A DNA stretch of 58,898 nt from CANJDH01 sp964443245 (GCA_964443245.1 CAYUEG010000010.1:1-58898); one strand, 5' to 3'. Positions 18,928 to 27,569 are shown, numbered from the stretch's first letter. Notes: generated by a model from the letters alone, not told the origin. Made by a program: numbers and translations.

Positions 18928-19929
18928 ATGCTTCCCACATCCATGAACTACATCGACCACGGAACGGGCGGAGCGGCCTCGTGCATGCAGGTCAAGTCTG
19001 GTCCGCTGCCCGATCTCAAATTGGGTGAAGTGCTGATTGAAGTGGCTTACGCTGGCGTGAACCGTCCGGATGTGATCCAGCGCCAGGGAAAGTATCCGCC
19101 TCCACCTGGCGCATCGCCCTATATGGGGCTGGAAGTGTCAGGCAAGGTCGTGGCGCGCGCCGATGATGTGACGCAATGGAACGTGGGTGACATGGTGTGT
19201 GCCCTGACGCCCGGCGGTGGCTATGCGGAGTATTGCGCTGCGCCGGCCTCCCATTGCCTGCCGATTCCCAGGGGCCTGCCCTTGGTGGAAGCGGGCGGGT
19301 TGCCGGAAAACTACTTTACCGTCTGGACCAACGTGTTCGAGCGTGGTGGCCTGGCTGCCGGCGAGACCTTTCTTGTCCATGGTGGCTCTTCGGGCATCGG
19401 CATTACCGCGATTCAGTTGGCCAAGGCGTTTGGTGCAACCGTGTACACCACGGTGGGCAATGCCGACAAGATCGACGCGGTACGCAAGCTGGGTGCCGAT
19501 GCTGCGATCAATTACCGTGAGCAGGATTGGGCTGCTGAAGTGGCCGGTCTCACCGGCAAGAGGGGCGTCAACCTGATCCTCGACATGGTCGGTGGTCCGT
19601 ATGTCGAAAAGAACCTCAAGTCGCTGGCTCTGGAGGGACGCCTGGTGCAGATCGCCTTCCTTCAACCCTCGAAAGTCGAGATCGACCTGATGCCCATCAT
19701 GGTCAAGCGCCTCACGTTCACCGGCTCGACCCTGCGGCCGCGCACCGTGGAGCAGAAAGCAGCAATCGCCTCGGCACTCAAGGCCAAGGTATGGCCGCTG
19801 ATTGAAGCAAAGAAAGTGGGTACCATCATCCACGCCACGTTCGGCCTGGACGAAGTGCAAAAGGCGCATGAAATGATGGAAGCTTCGACCCACATCGGCA
19901 AGATCATGCTGCGGGTGAGGGGCGGTTGA
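18928..19929 (+). CDS. NAD(P)H quinone oxidoreductase, PIG3 family
   Basis: A 333-residue zinc-free medium-chain reductase of the PIG3/quinone oxidoreductase type. It has the GroES-like N-terminal domain (YAGVNRPDVIQRQGKYPPPPG, diagnostic of this subfamily), the catalytic-site stretch GLPENYFTVWTNVF, and a Rossmann fold with VHGGSSGIGITAIQLAK for NADPH. No structural zinc cysteines are present. The Shine-Dalgarno AAGGAA at 18916-18921 supports the ATG. It sits between rnr and rlmB, as in several Burkholderiales. The quinone substrate is inferred from the family. Confidence 0.88.
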   Translation: MLPTSMNYIDHGTGGAASCMQVKSGPLPDLKLGEVLIEVAYAGVNRPDVIQRQGKYPPPPGASPYMGLEVSGKVVARADDVTQWNVGDMVCALTPGGGYAEYCAAPASHCLPIPRGLPLVEAGGLPENYFTVWTNVFERGGLAAGETFLVHGGSSGIGITAIQLAKAFGATVYTTVGNADKIDAVRKLGADAAINYREQDWAAEVAGLTGKRGVNLILDMVGGPYVEKNLKSLALEGRLVQIAFLQPSKVEIDLMPIMVKRLTFTGSTLRPRTVEQKAAIASALKAKVWPLIEAKKVGTIIHATFGLDEVQKAHEMMEASTHIGKIMLRVRGG

Positions 19930-19940
19930 GGCCCGGAAAG

Positions 19941-19959
19941 CCGCTCCCACCAACGGTTT
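19941..19959 (-). repeat. Dispersed GTTGGTGGGAGCGG repeat, copy 2
   Basis: The reverse complement reads AAACCGTTGGTGGGAGCGG, the 19-base core shared with 7673-7691 and 55794-55812. It lies between the quinone reductase and rlmB. Confidence 0.7.
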
Positions 19960-20005
19960 TGTGCGTTTTCTCCTCTGAGACATTCTTTCTTGCGCCAAGG
20001 CATCC

Positions 20006-20752
20006 ATGGCTCGTCCTGAATCGCAGTCACGCTACATTTTCGGCTTTCACGCGGTACTGGGGCGCCTGAAGCGCGGTGCGGAAGGCATTCGCGAACTGCA
20101 CCTTGATCCGGAGCGGCGTGACGTGCGGGCCCGTGACCTGACTGCGCGTGCCAAGGAATTGGGCCTGCGCGTCATGCAATCGGATGCGCGCCGGCTCGAC
20201 GGCATGGCCGGAGGCGCGCGTCACCAGGGTGTGGTGGCCTTGGTCGAGGCTCCCGTGCTGTCCCATTCGCTCGATGACATCCTGGATGCGCTCGCCGAAC
20301 CGCCCTTGTTGTTGATCCTGGACGGCGTGACCGACCCGCACAACCTTGGTGCTTGCCTGCGCACGGCAGATGCCGCCGGTGTGCATGCGGTTGTGGCCCC
20401 CAAGGATCGTGCCGCCGGCCTGAACGCGACGGTGACAAAGGTGGCCTCCGGTGCAGCCGACAACGTGCCCTACGTTACCGTGACCAATCTTGCGCGTACC
20501 CTCAAGGAGTTGAAGGAGCGGGACATCTGGGTGGTCGGCGCGGCGGATGATGCCAAGGAATCGATTCACGCGGGCGGGCTCAACCGTCCGCTGGCGCTGG
20601 TGCTGGGGGCAGAAGGGGAAGGCATGCGCCGGCTCACCCGGGAAGCGTGCGACGAATTGCGGGCAATCCCCATGCTGGGAACTGTCGAGAGCCTGAACGT
20701 TTCAGTGGCTGCAGGTGTGTGTCTGTTCGAAGCGCGCAGACAACGGCGCTAA
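20006..20752 (+). CDS. rlmB: 23S rRNA (guanosine-2251-2'-O)-methyltransferase RlmB
   Basis: RlmB methylates G2251 in the P-loop of 23S rRNA. The 248-residue protein has an N-terminal L30e-like substrate domain (IFGFHAVLGRLKRG) and a C-terminal SpoU/TrmH knot. The knot motifs are DPHNLGACLRTADAAG near residue 111, LVLGAEGEGMRRLTRE near 198 and ESLNVSVAAG near 230; the Asn, Glu and Ser/Asn of these form the SAM knot. Start, length and proximity to rnr all agree with RlmB rather than TrmH. Confidence 0.94.
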   Translation: MARPESQSRYIFGFHAVLGRLKRGAEGIRELHLDPERRDVRARDLTARAKELGLRVMQSDARRLDGMAGGARHQGVVALVEAPVLSHSLDDILDALAEPPLLLILDGVTDPHNLGACLRTADAAGVHAVVAPKDRAAGLNATVTKVASGAADNVPYVTVTNLARTLKELKERDIWVVGAADDAKESIHAGGLNRPLALVLGAEGEGMRRLTREACDELRAIPMLGTVESLNVSVAAGVCLFEARRQRR

Positions 20753-20830
20753 CGACTGCCTCACTTTGCCCCGGGGGCTTTACCCTGGCATCGTACGACG
20801 TACCCTGTCAATGGCGGCGTTGCGGTCTCT

Positions 20831-21247
20831 TCAGTGAAGGGTAGATGTTTGCAGTGCCGCCAGCAGTTGCATGCAGCTCGGGCCGCTCATCTTGTACGGA
20901 TCAAACGAGGCGCTGCTGGAGAACTTCTTGACCAGAGGAGAAACTTCCTTCAAGTCGGGAAGAAACGCCATGGTCCAGGAAGCGAATTCACGCTCTGAGA
21001 TTGCGGTGTAATCGAGCAAAGTCAGGTTCTTGTGGCGCTCGTCCTGCGCGATGCGGTGATAGGTTTCGTTCACGGCGGTGCGGGAACCTTCCAGGCACTG
21101 CAGAAAATACTCGCGGTTGAAGTAGAGCACGCCGCTGAGTTCATTTCTGGCGTTCTCCCGTCGCGCCGTGTCGAGTATCTTCTCGATGGCTTCCGGTTTG
21201 AACTGGGAAGAGATCTGGCTGGCGTAAACCAATCGAACAAGAAACAT
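20831..21247 (-). CDS. Stand-alone BLUF blue-light photoreceptor
   Basis: This 138-residue protein is a single BLUF domain that binds FAD and responds to blue light. Using the AppA spacing, every photocycle residue is present: Tyr8 (LVYAS), Asn32, Gln50 (FLQCLEG), Trp91 and Met93 (FASWTMAF). The C-terminal 40 residues after the core have no recognised output domain. The ATG at 21247 was chosen because GGAGGA lies eight bases upstream; a longer frame is open but unrelated. It converges on rlmB and is downstream of the glutathione peroxidase gene with 224 bp between. Short BLUF proteins act through protein-protein contacts; the partner here is unknown. Confidence 0.92.
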   Translation of the reverse strand: MFLVRLVYASQISSQFKPEAIEKILDTARRENARNELSGVLYFNREYFLQCLEGSRTAVNETYHRIAQDERHKNLTLLDYTAISEREFASWTMAFLPDLKEVSPLVKKFSSSASFDPYKMSGPSCMQLLAALQTSTLH

Positions 21248-21471
21248 GAGAGGGCTCCTCCGAGTGCCGGCATGGCTCACCGGATCGTGTACGGAATGTT
21301 TGAGGGAAGTGCCCCCATTCTGCATTCAGCGAAGCGTCAGGCATGCCTTGAAATGAAACGGAAAAGCGGTCGTTTCTTTCGTCTTGCCCCGAAGAGTGAA
21401 GAATCGGTGCGCCGCCCGAGCGATGCGGCAACGATACCGCCCCAGTTTGGGACTTCACGACCTTCCGGCCC

Positions 21472-22026
21472 TTACTTGCCGGACAGCGCTCGCTCCAATG
21501 CGCTGGTCAGCTCGCTGCCCAGGGGTTCTACGCCGCTCTTGAAACTGGTGACCCTGCCGGAGCGGTCAATCAGGTACTTGTGAAAATTCCATGCAGGAGC
21601 CTGTCCGGAAGCCTTGATCAGCTTGATGTAAAACGGGTCCTGCGGGATCGGTGTTGCCAGCTTCTCCGTCATCGGAAAGCTGACACCGAAGTTGGCTTGG
21701 CAAAACTGGGCGATGTCCTTGTTTGAACCCGGCTCCTGGGCGCCAAAGTCATTGGCTGGTATGCCCAGTACGACGAGGCCACGGTCCTTGTATTTGCGAT
21801 ACAGCTTCTCCAGCCCCTCGTACTGCGGTGTGTAACCACACTGGCTGGCCGTATTGACCACCAGAATCACTTTGCCCGAAAAATCCTTCATGGCGATTGG
21901 CTTGGCCGGGATCAACGGGTTGAATCGGTGGTCAAGCAGGGAAGATGTAACGGCGGGGGCAGGGGATGTCATGAGAGCGAGCGGCACAGCGGCCAGGCGC
22001 ACCAGCCGGATCAGGAACAGTTTCAT
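21472..22026 (-). CDS. Exported glutathione/thioredoxin peroxidase family protein
   Basis: A 184-residue GPx-family peroxidase that reduces peroxides through a catalytic cysteine. The active-site tetrad is visible: Cys63 (NTASQCGYT), Gln97 (NDFGAQEPG), and Trp146-Asn147 (AWNF). An N-terminal hydrophobic segment ending SPAPA looks like a signal peptide, so the enzyme probably works in the periplasm, where a thioredoxin-fold reductant rather than glutathione is likely. Its ATG overlaps the stop of the upstream metallopeptidase by four bases (22023-22026), so it is co-translated with that gene. Confidence 0.88.
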   Translation of the reverse strand: MKLFLIRLVRLAAVPLALMTSPAPAVTSSLLDHRFNPLIPAKPIAMKDFSGKVILVVNTASQCGYTPQYEGLEKLYRKYKDRGLVVLGIPANDFGAQEPGSNKDIAQFCQANFGVSFPMTEKLATPIPQDPFYIKLIKASGQAPAWNFHKYLIDRSGRVTSFKSGVEPLGSELTSALERALSGK

Positions 22027-23117
22027 GGTTTCGATGTTAAACCAACGGGCCGCAGCAGCCGCTCCAGCAGCTTGCGCTTCGCGCTGCAGCGGCTTTCGTC
22101 CCAGCAGTGCGCGAAGACTTGTGGGCTGCGAGAATCTTGCGAGATGGTGATCTGCCACGGCCGTTGCATCAGGATCACATGTACATAGCTGGCGAAGGCT
22201 TCTGCAAAATCGTCCCCGGGCGAAGTGGCTGCGTAAAGGCTGGGAAAGTTGGTGGCACGCAAATTTTCGTAGGTAGCACTCATCTCCGCTGCATCCAGCT
22301 TCGGGCCGAAGTAGTAGACCGTGCGCGCGCGTTGCGGAAACCTGTTGTCGAAAAGGCTCAGGTACAGATTCCGAGCACGATCAATCCGCCACGAAAGATC
22401 GAAAAAGGGAAACCGCCGGTTCGTGCTCACGTCTTTCGGGCTGACGTTCCAGGCGGGGTGAAGGTCCGTGCCAACCGTCAGCACATGGCCGAGCTCATGC
22501 AGCAGGATGTACTGGATGGCATTCTTGCGATTGTTATTGACGTCAGCCTCAATGCGTGCAACGAGACGGTGGTTGCCATCTGGCGCGAAAGGGGTGCGCT
22601 CTTTCCAGGTGGCCCATTCGTTGGCCGTCTGTGTGGCCAGCACGGCGGCGTCAAGCACGATAAAGGCAGCTACCGCCTTGCCCGCTGCATCGAAGACATA
22701 GTCCGTGTAGCCGGTTCCGCCCAACCCTTCCACAAAATACACCCCGGCCAGCTTTCCTTGGAACAAGGCCCATACTGTCGGTGGCAGTTCGGCAATGGCC
22801 GCGTCGACATCCGAACGCAATCCCGCGTTGATCTGGGCTGGCTGCGGCCGATCCGGATAGCCGTTGAGGATATTGTCGAGGGTGAGATACTCGAGCAAGG
22901 CGGCCGGAGCGGCGCCAATGCGCTCGGCCGACGGCTTGGCCAGCGCCGCTTTCCATGTCTCCAGCCGGGTGGCAGGGTGCTGTCTGATCGCCTTCTGCAG
23001 ACACGCTGTGTCGGTTTCGACGCAGGGTAGCTGCCAAGTTCCTTGCGCAAGCGACGGTGCAAGCCACAGCGCCATGCATAAAAGGCCACTGAGGTGCACG
23101 GGGAAGGAGCCTCTCAT
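22023..23117 (-). CDS. Exported HEXXH metallopeptidase-like protein
   Basis: The 364-residue protein starts with a signal peptide (LLCMALWLAPSLAQG). It has a zincin motif HELGH at residues 207-211 in a predicted helix (AIQYILLHELGHVLTV), with a downstream acidic helix DDFAEAFASYVH about 100 residues later that could give the third zinc ligand. Four cysteines near the ends could form disulfides. I recognise the zinc-binding motif but not a named family. The ATG at 23117 overlaps the stop of the preceding gene (23114-23117). The stop in turn overlaps the glutathione peroxidase start, so this gene is embedded in a coupled block. Proteolytic activity is inferred from the motif alone. Confidence 0.75.
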   Translation of the reverse strand: MRGSFPVHLSGLLCMALWLAPSLAQGTWQLPCVETDTACLQKAIRQHPATRLETWKAALAKPSAERIGAAPAALLEYLTLDNILNGYPDRPQPAQINAGLRSDVDAAIAELPPTVWALFQGKLAGVYFVEGLGGTGYTDYVFDAAGKAVAAFIVLDAAVLATQTANEWATWKERTPFAPDGNHRLVARIEADVNNNRKNAIQYILLHELGHVLTVGTDLHPAWNVSPKDVSTNRRFPFFDLSWRIDRARNLYLSLFDNRFPQRARTVYYFGPKLDAAEMSATYENLRATNFPSLYAATSPGDDFAEAFASYVHVILMQRPWQITISQDSRSPQVFAHCWDESRCSAKRKLLERLLRPVGLTSKP

Positions 23118-23422
23118 GTCGGGGCCGGTGGCACAGTCCAATCCAGCAACTCTGCCAGTCGGTGAATCACCCATTCGGCTTCCCTGTCACTGAAATCGGA
23201 CGGAGAGGCGGTCAGGCCTTCGCGGCAGCGCGCCAGCACTTCGGTTTCAGTGAGGTTTTCCTTGAACACCAGCGTCTGCGCATGTTCTGTCAGCATGGTT
23301 GCCATGTCCTCGCACTGCTCGTAGCGTGCGATGACCTTTTCTTGAGAGGCATTGGGAACGTTTCTGCCAGGTGTGATGTAGAGCGCCATGAAAGACTGCG
23401 GGATCTCGATCTGGTTGTCCAT
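23114..23422 (-). CDS. Small conserved protein of unknown function
   Basis: This 102-residue acidic protein begins MDNQIEIPQSFMALYITPGR and contains RYEQCEDMATMLTEHAQ, followed by a C-terminal amphipathic helix WVIHRLAELLDW. It resembles a set of short betaproteobacterial proteins often labelled 'ATPase with chaperone activity', although no nucleotide-binding motif is present, so that label should not be trusted. The ATG at 23422 was chosen. A TTG at 23437 would overlap the stop of the DUF3820 gene by four bases and is also plausible. It overlaps the metallopeptidase start by four bases. Confidence 0.7.
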   Translation of the reverse strand: MDNQIEIPQSFMALYITPGRNVPNASQEKVIARYEQCEDMATMLTEHAQTLVFKENLTETEVLARCREGLTASPSDFSDREAEWVIHRLAELLDWTVPPAPT

Positions 23423-23433
23423 GGATGTCGAGG

Positions 23434-23718
23434 TCAAGTGCGCGGCGATTGCCGAAGAGGCGTGAGGATATCCTTCAATCCATTGTGATCAATCTCCTGC
23501 ATCAATGCCAGCAGGCGGCCGATTTCTCCCGACGGGAAGCCCTCCCGTGCAAACCAGTTCAGGTAGTTGCCAGGCAGGTCGGCGATCAGACGCCCCTTGT
23601 ACTTGCCAAAAGGCATTTCGCGCGTCACCAGGAGCTCCAGATCTTCGGGATGCATGAATTGGGGCGGGTCAGAGGCTTTGGAGGAGGTGCACGCAGCGAT
23701 CCGTGCCGACTCTATCAT
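23434..23718 (-). CDS. DUF3820 family protein
   Basis: A 94-residue protein with the DUF3820 pattern MPFGKYKGRLIADLPGNYL, then WFAREGFPSGEIGRLLALM and EIDHNGLKDILTPLR. The family is small, widespread and uncharacterised; the FGKYKG loop resembles nucleic-acid-processing small proteins related to exonuclease accessory domains. An internal ATG at 23655 would give 73 residues starting MHPEDLELLV, close to the usual family start, and may be the true one. It is the first gene of the minus-strand block and is divergent from the flavin monooxygenase. Confidence 0.8.
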   Translation of the reverse strand: MIESARIAACTSSKASDPPQFMHPEDLELLVTREMPFGKYKGRLIADLPGNYLNWFAREGFPSGEIGRLLALMQEIDHNGLKDILTPLRQSPRT

Positions 23719-23933
23719 GGCATGTTGTTTGCTGGCGAAAATGGATGTCAGACGCGTTCTGCGACGAGGTGTGCGGCGACCCGGGCACCGGCCGCTTGTA
23801 CCCGACGGATAGTGCCGCGTTATAGTTCAGGGTGTATTGGCCATCGGCAGAGGGAGTGGGGAGTGCGCTATATCAGGAACAAGCAACTGGATCAACAGGA
23901 TGGCGAAAGCATGCTTCCCATGCTCGTGCACGC

Positions 23934-25133
23934 ATGAAGATCGTTGTGATCGGGGCCGGTGTGGCCGGCTGTATTGTTACGCGCGCACTTTCGGGGTTGG
24001 CCGGGGTGGAGGTGTCTTGCCTGGAGAAAGTCGATGCAAGCGATCATTCGGAATCTGGCACCGGGTTGAACGTCGGACCAAATGCACTCAAGGCCCTGCT
24101 TCGCCATAGTAATTCCCTGCATGAAGCGGTTCTTGCCCGCAGCTACCCCTGGAAATCCTGGCGAATCTCACTCACTGACGGTACGGTGCTGTTTGACCTG
24201 CCACTTTCCAAGGTAGCCGATAACGACGGCATTCGCATCCGCTGGTCCGAACTGTATGCCGCTTTACGCGGAGCAGTCGGCGACCGGATCCGGTACGGAG
24301 CGCAGGTCTCGCGCCTGGGTTACATGGAAGGTCGGACCGACCGGCTCTTTGTTGAATACACGGAAAGGGGCGCGCCGAGCCGCATTGAAGACATTGATGT
24401 TCTGGTGGCCGGTGATGGGCGCTATTCGGTGGCGCGAGCGCTGTTGTCGGGTGTGCCTGCCATGCGGCAGCACGGCGTGGTGATCTATCGATTGCTGGTG
24501 CCCGATACGACGGCTGGCCTGATTGATGATTATGAGCAGTGGTTCAACGGTCCCAACCGCTTGCTGGCGTTTCGCGTGCCGGGTAACGCCATCTATCTGG
24601 CAGGCACCTTTCCGATTGTGCCCGGTGATGACATCCCCGCGCACGCCAAGGACGCGTCGTTTCTGCGCTCCCTCTACACACCAGCCAGCGGGAAACCTTC
24701 GCCGCAGTGCCGTTGGCTGATTGATACCATTTGTGCCAACGTATCTGCGATTCACTGGGCCCGATTGCAGGAATCGCCACCGCTCTACCGGGACGCGAAT
24801 GGTCATGTGCTGTTTCTGGGCGATGCTTCGCACGGTATGGTGCCCACATTGGGGCAAGGTGCTACTCAGGCAGTGGAAGACGCCTGTGTTGCCGCCGATT
24901 TGCTGACACAACGCATCCGGTCTGCTGGCGCTGCCGGATTGTCCGTGCCTGAAGTATTGCGTGAGTACGAGCGACTTCGTTCCGATCGGGTAGGCTTTGT
25001 GATGGATTTTTCGCGAGAGGCCAGCGACACCCTGGAAGCGGGCGCGGACCCGGTTGCGGGTACCCTGAAGAAGCTGGAGGCACCATTCCAGCGCAAACTG
25101 GAACGTCTGTATCGCGACGTGCCTCAGGTGTAA
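23934..25133 (+). CDS. FAD-dependent aromatic monooxygenase (group A)
   Basis: The 399-residue enzyme has the three signatures of single-component flavoprotein hydroxylases: the dinucleotide fold VVIGAGVAG at the N-terminus, the DG motif in VLVAGDGRYSVARAL near residue 155-170, and the GD motif VLFLGDASHGMVPTLGQGATQAVEDA near residue 290. These enzymes use NAD(P)H and O2 to hydroxylate an activated ring, commonly hydroxypyridines, salicylate or similar. The ATG at 23934 gives the usual short N-terminus. Five bases separate it from the ring-opening amidohydrolase, so the two are almost certainly cotranscribed and probably act in sequence. Substrate unknown. Confidence 0.88.
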   Translation: MKIVVIGAGVAGCIVTRALSGLAGVEVSCLEKVDASDHSESGTGLNVGPNALKALLRHSNSLHEAVLARSYPWKSWRISLTDGTVLFDLPLSKVADNDGIRIRWSELYAALRGAVGDRIRYGAQVSRLGYMEGRTDRLFVEYTERGAPSRIEDIDVLVAGDGRYSVARALLSGVPAMRQHGVVIYRLLVPDTTAGLIDDYEQWFNGPNRLLAFRVPGNAIYLAGTFPIVPGDDIPAHAKDASFLRSLYTPASGKPSPQCRWLIDTICANVSAIHWARLQESPPLYRDANGHVLFLGDASHGMVPTLGQGATQAVEDACVAADLLTQRIRSAGAAGLSVPEVLREYERLRSDRVGFVMDFSREASDTLEAGADPVAGTLKKLEAPFQRKLERLYRDVPQV

Positions 25134-25138
25134 CAGCC

Positions 25139-26257
25139 ATGCGTGCTTCGGTTCATCGTTTCACCATGCGTGACCCCGGCGATGTGTCACAGCTGGCGCT
25201 GGCCATTGCAAACAGGGAGATCAACCCCGAGCATATCGTCGCCTTTATCGGCAAGACCGAAGGCAACGGGCTGGTCAACGATTACACCCGGGGCTATCTT
25301 GTGCTGTCGCTCAAGCTGTTGCTCGCTGAGACACTGGGCAGATCGCAGGAAGCAATCGCGCGTTCGGTGATCTTCGTTTTTTCCGGTGGTACCGAAGGTG
25401 TATTGACGCCTCATTACACCGTATTCTGTGTCGATCGCACCGTACCTGCCTTGACCAGCGACCGCAAGCGCCTGGCCATTGGCCGTGCCTTCACACCAGT
25501 GCCCGCGCCGGAAGAAATTGGTACCCGTGTGCAGGTCAATCTGGTGGCTGAAGCGGTGCGTGCCGCGATGGCGGAGGCGGGAATTGTTGATCCTGGCGAT
25601 GTGCATTTCGTCCAGGTCAAGGGAGGGTGCGTCAGCTCCGAGCAAGCCCGTGCGGCCCTGGCTCGCGGTGCAAGGCTGGCGGCTGGCGATCCCAACAAGT
25701 CCATGGCCTACAGCCGCGTGGCGGGTGCTTTTGGCGTCATGCAGGGATTGGGCGAGATTGACGCCGAAGCGTTGGACGAGGCTGCCTTCTTTTCCAAACC
25801 GGAAATCTGGAGCGGCCGCGCCAGCGTTTCTTCCGGCATCGAAGTCGCGGAGAACGAGGTGGTCGTATTCGGCAATGCGGCGGGCTGGACGAGCCCGTTC
25901 GTGATTGCGCATCACACCATGGATGACGCGCTGGATATCAACGGCGTCTATGGCTGTCTGGATGCGCTGGGGATCGCCGCTCGTGGCGACAATCGGGCGG
26001 CGGGGCTGGCTCGTATCGTTTGCGCGCTGGTGAAATGTGAACCGGACGCGCGTGGCGAGGTGCGTGGCCAGCGTCACACCATGTGGCAGGATGGCGATAT
26101 CAATGCGCAGCGCCACATTCGCGGTGCGGTGGGCGGGCTGGTGGCGGGCGTGCTGGGTGACACGCGCATTTTTGTTTCCGGTGGTGCAGAACATCAGGGC
26201 CCGCCCGGCGGCGGGCTGCTGGCGCTGATTGCGAGGACCAGTCCTGCCGAAATGTGA
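25139..26257 (+). CDS. Cyanuric acid hydrolase / barbiturase family ring-opening amidohydrolase
   Basis: The 372-residue protein belongs to the rare AtzD/TrzD/barbiturase fold, which opens cyclic imide-like rings hydrolytically. The three-fold repeated Lys/Ser dyads of the family are visible: Lys39 (AFIGKTEGNG) with Ser82 (FSGGTEGVLTPHYT), Lys161 (VQVKGGCVSS) with Ser231/232 (ASVSSGIEV), and Lys299 (LVKCEP) with Ser347 (VSGGAEHQGPPGGG). All are expected for activity. Known members act on cyanuric acid or barbiturate; proteins in oxidative N-heterocycle pathways are also candidates. Here the neighbours are a flavin monooxygenase, a molybdenum hydroxylase and an amidase rather than biuret or allophanate hydrolase, which argues against a plain cyanurate pathway. 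Confidence 0.9.
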   Translation: MRASVHRFTMRDPGDVSQLALAIANREINPEHIVAFIGKTEGNGLVNDYTRGYLVLSLKLLLAETLGRSQEAIARSVIFVFSGGTEGVLTPHYTVFCVDRTVPALTSDRKRLAIGRAFTPVPAPEEIGTRVQVNLVAEAVRAAMAEAGIVDPGDVHFVQVKGGCVSSEQARAALARGARLAAGDPNKSMAYSRVAGAFGVMQGLGEIDAEALDEAAFFSKPEIWSGRASVSSGIEVAENEVVVFGNAAGWTSPFVIAHHTMDDALDINGVYGCLDALGIAARGDNRAAGLARIVCALVKCEPDARGEVRGQRHTMWQDGDINAQRHIRGAVGGLVAGVLGDTRIFVSGGAEHQGPPGGGLLALIARTSPAEM

Positions 26258-26387
26258 AATCACCAAAGGTCTGAGCCCGGGACCCATTCTGCAAATGTCG
26301 TAGGCGGAACCGCAATCCGGTTTTGTGTGCCAGGATCGCGATTGATTCATCGTTATGAACTGCAACATCACTGAAAGAGGAAGCTTC

Positions 26388-27569
26388 ATGCCACATATTC
26401 CCGCATCTTCCGCCCTGAAAGACCTGCGGATCCTGGATCTGACACGCGTTCGTGCCGGTCCAACCTGCGTCAAGCAGTTCGCTGATTTCGGCGCCGATGT
26501 GATCAAGGTCGAATCGACAGAGCCGGACACCATGAGCGGCCCACGCCATGGCTATGACATGCAGAATCTGCACCGGAACAAACGTTCCCTGACGCTGGAC
26601 ATGAAGGCGCCGGAGGGGAAGGAAATCCTGTTCAGGCTGGTCAAGACGGCAGATGTGGTGGTCGAGAACTTCCGCCCTGACGTGAAGTATCGCTTGGGCA
26701 TCGACTACGAGTCCCTGCGCGCCGTCAACAAGCGCATCATCCTGGCGTCGATTTCCGGTTTCGGGCAGGATGGGCCGTACGGTGTCCGTCCGGGCTTCGA
26801 CCAGATTGCCCAGGGCATGGGCGGCTTCATGTCGGTGACAGGTTTTCCCGGGCAGGGTCCTGTCCGGGCAGGTACGGCGATCGCTGATCTTTCGGGCGGC
26901 ATGTTTGCCGCACTGGGAATCTTTACGGCGCTGTGGGAACGTCAGACCTCCGGGGAGGGACAGTGGGTCCAGTCCAGCCTGCTGATGTCACAGATTGCCC
27001 TGATGGATTTCCAGGCGGCGCGGTTCCTGCTCAAAGGAGAGGTGGCAGGGCAGGCTGGAAACGATCATCCTACTTCCATGCCGACGTCGGCTTACCAGAC
27101 GTCCGATGGGTACGTCAACATTGCGGCCTCCGGCCAGGTGATGTGGAAGCGCCTCTCGGAGGTCATCGGGCGGCCGGAACTGTTTGATCGAGAGGAGTTC
27201 AAGGATGAGCCGTCGCGCTCGACTCATCGGGTGGCTCTGAATCAGGCGATCACCGATGCGACCCGCAAGCGCACCACGGCAGAGTGGGTCGAGGTCCTCA
27301 ATCAGGCGGGTGTTCCATGCGGGCCGATTTACTCGGTCGACCAGGTGTTTGCGGACCCTCAGGTTCAGCATATCGGGGCGGCGGCCTCGGTGGCCCATCC
27401 TGTACTGGGCGATATCCGGATCGTGAACCAGGCCGTCAAGCTTTCGCGCACGCCTGCGACCATGGCGCGGCCAACGCCGGAGCACAGCGAGCACACTGCC
27501 GAAATTCTGCGTGAGATAGGTTACAACGACGCCCAGATTGCTGACTTCAGACAGCGCAAGGTTGTTTGA
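26388..27569 (+). CDS. Family III (CaiB/BaiF) CoA-transferase
   Basis: A 393-residue CoA-transferase with the family III pattern: LKDLRILDLTRVRAGPTC, FGADVIKVE, and GYDMQNLHRNKRSLTLDM. In the last of these the motif before HRNKRS holds the catalytic Asp position, here the Asp of YDMQN. FDQIAQGMGGFMS follows. Such enzymes move CoA between acyl groups such as formate, oxalate, succinate or mesaconate. GAGGAAGC lies 9-16 bases before the ATG at 26388. It follows the amidohydrolase after 130 bp on the same strand and converges on the MmgE/PrpD gene. The acyl substrate is not readable. In context it would activate an acid released by ring cleavage. Confidence 0.88.
   Translation: MPHIPASSALKDLRILDLTRVRAGPTCVKQFADFGADVIKVESTEPDTMSGPRHGYDMQNLHRNKRSLTLDMKAPEGKEILFRLVKTADVVVENFRPDVKYRLGIDYESLRAVNKRIILASISGFGQDGPYGVRPGFDQIAQGMGGFMSVTGFPGQGPVRAGTAIADLSGGMFAALGIFTALWERQTSGEGQWVQSSLLMSQIALMDFQAARFLLKGEVAGQAGNDHPTSMPTSAYQTSDGYVNIAASGQVMWKRLSEVIGRPELFDREEFKDEPSRSTHRVALNQAITDATRKRTTAEWVEVLNQAGVPCGPIYSVDQVFADPQVQHIGAAASVAHPVLGDIRIVNQAVKLSRTPATMARPTPEHSEHTAEILREIGYNDAQIADFRQRKVV

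Noticed and set aside
20753..20830. Possible terminator between rlmB and the BLUF gene
   Set aside because: Only weak GC-rich complementarity is present, with no T-tract on either strand.
25187..26533. A 448-codon minus-strand frame
   Set aside because: It is opposite the barbiturase-family gene, which has all family catalytic residues. The antisense product has no recognisable motif.
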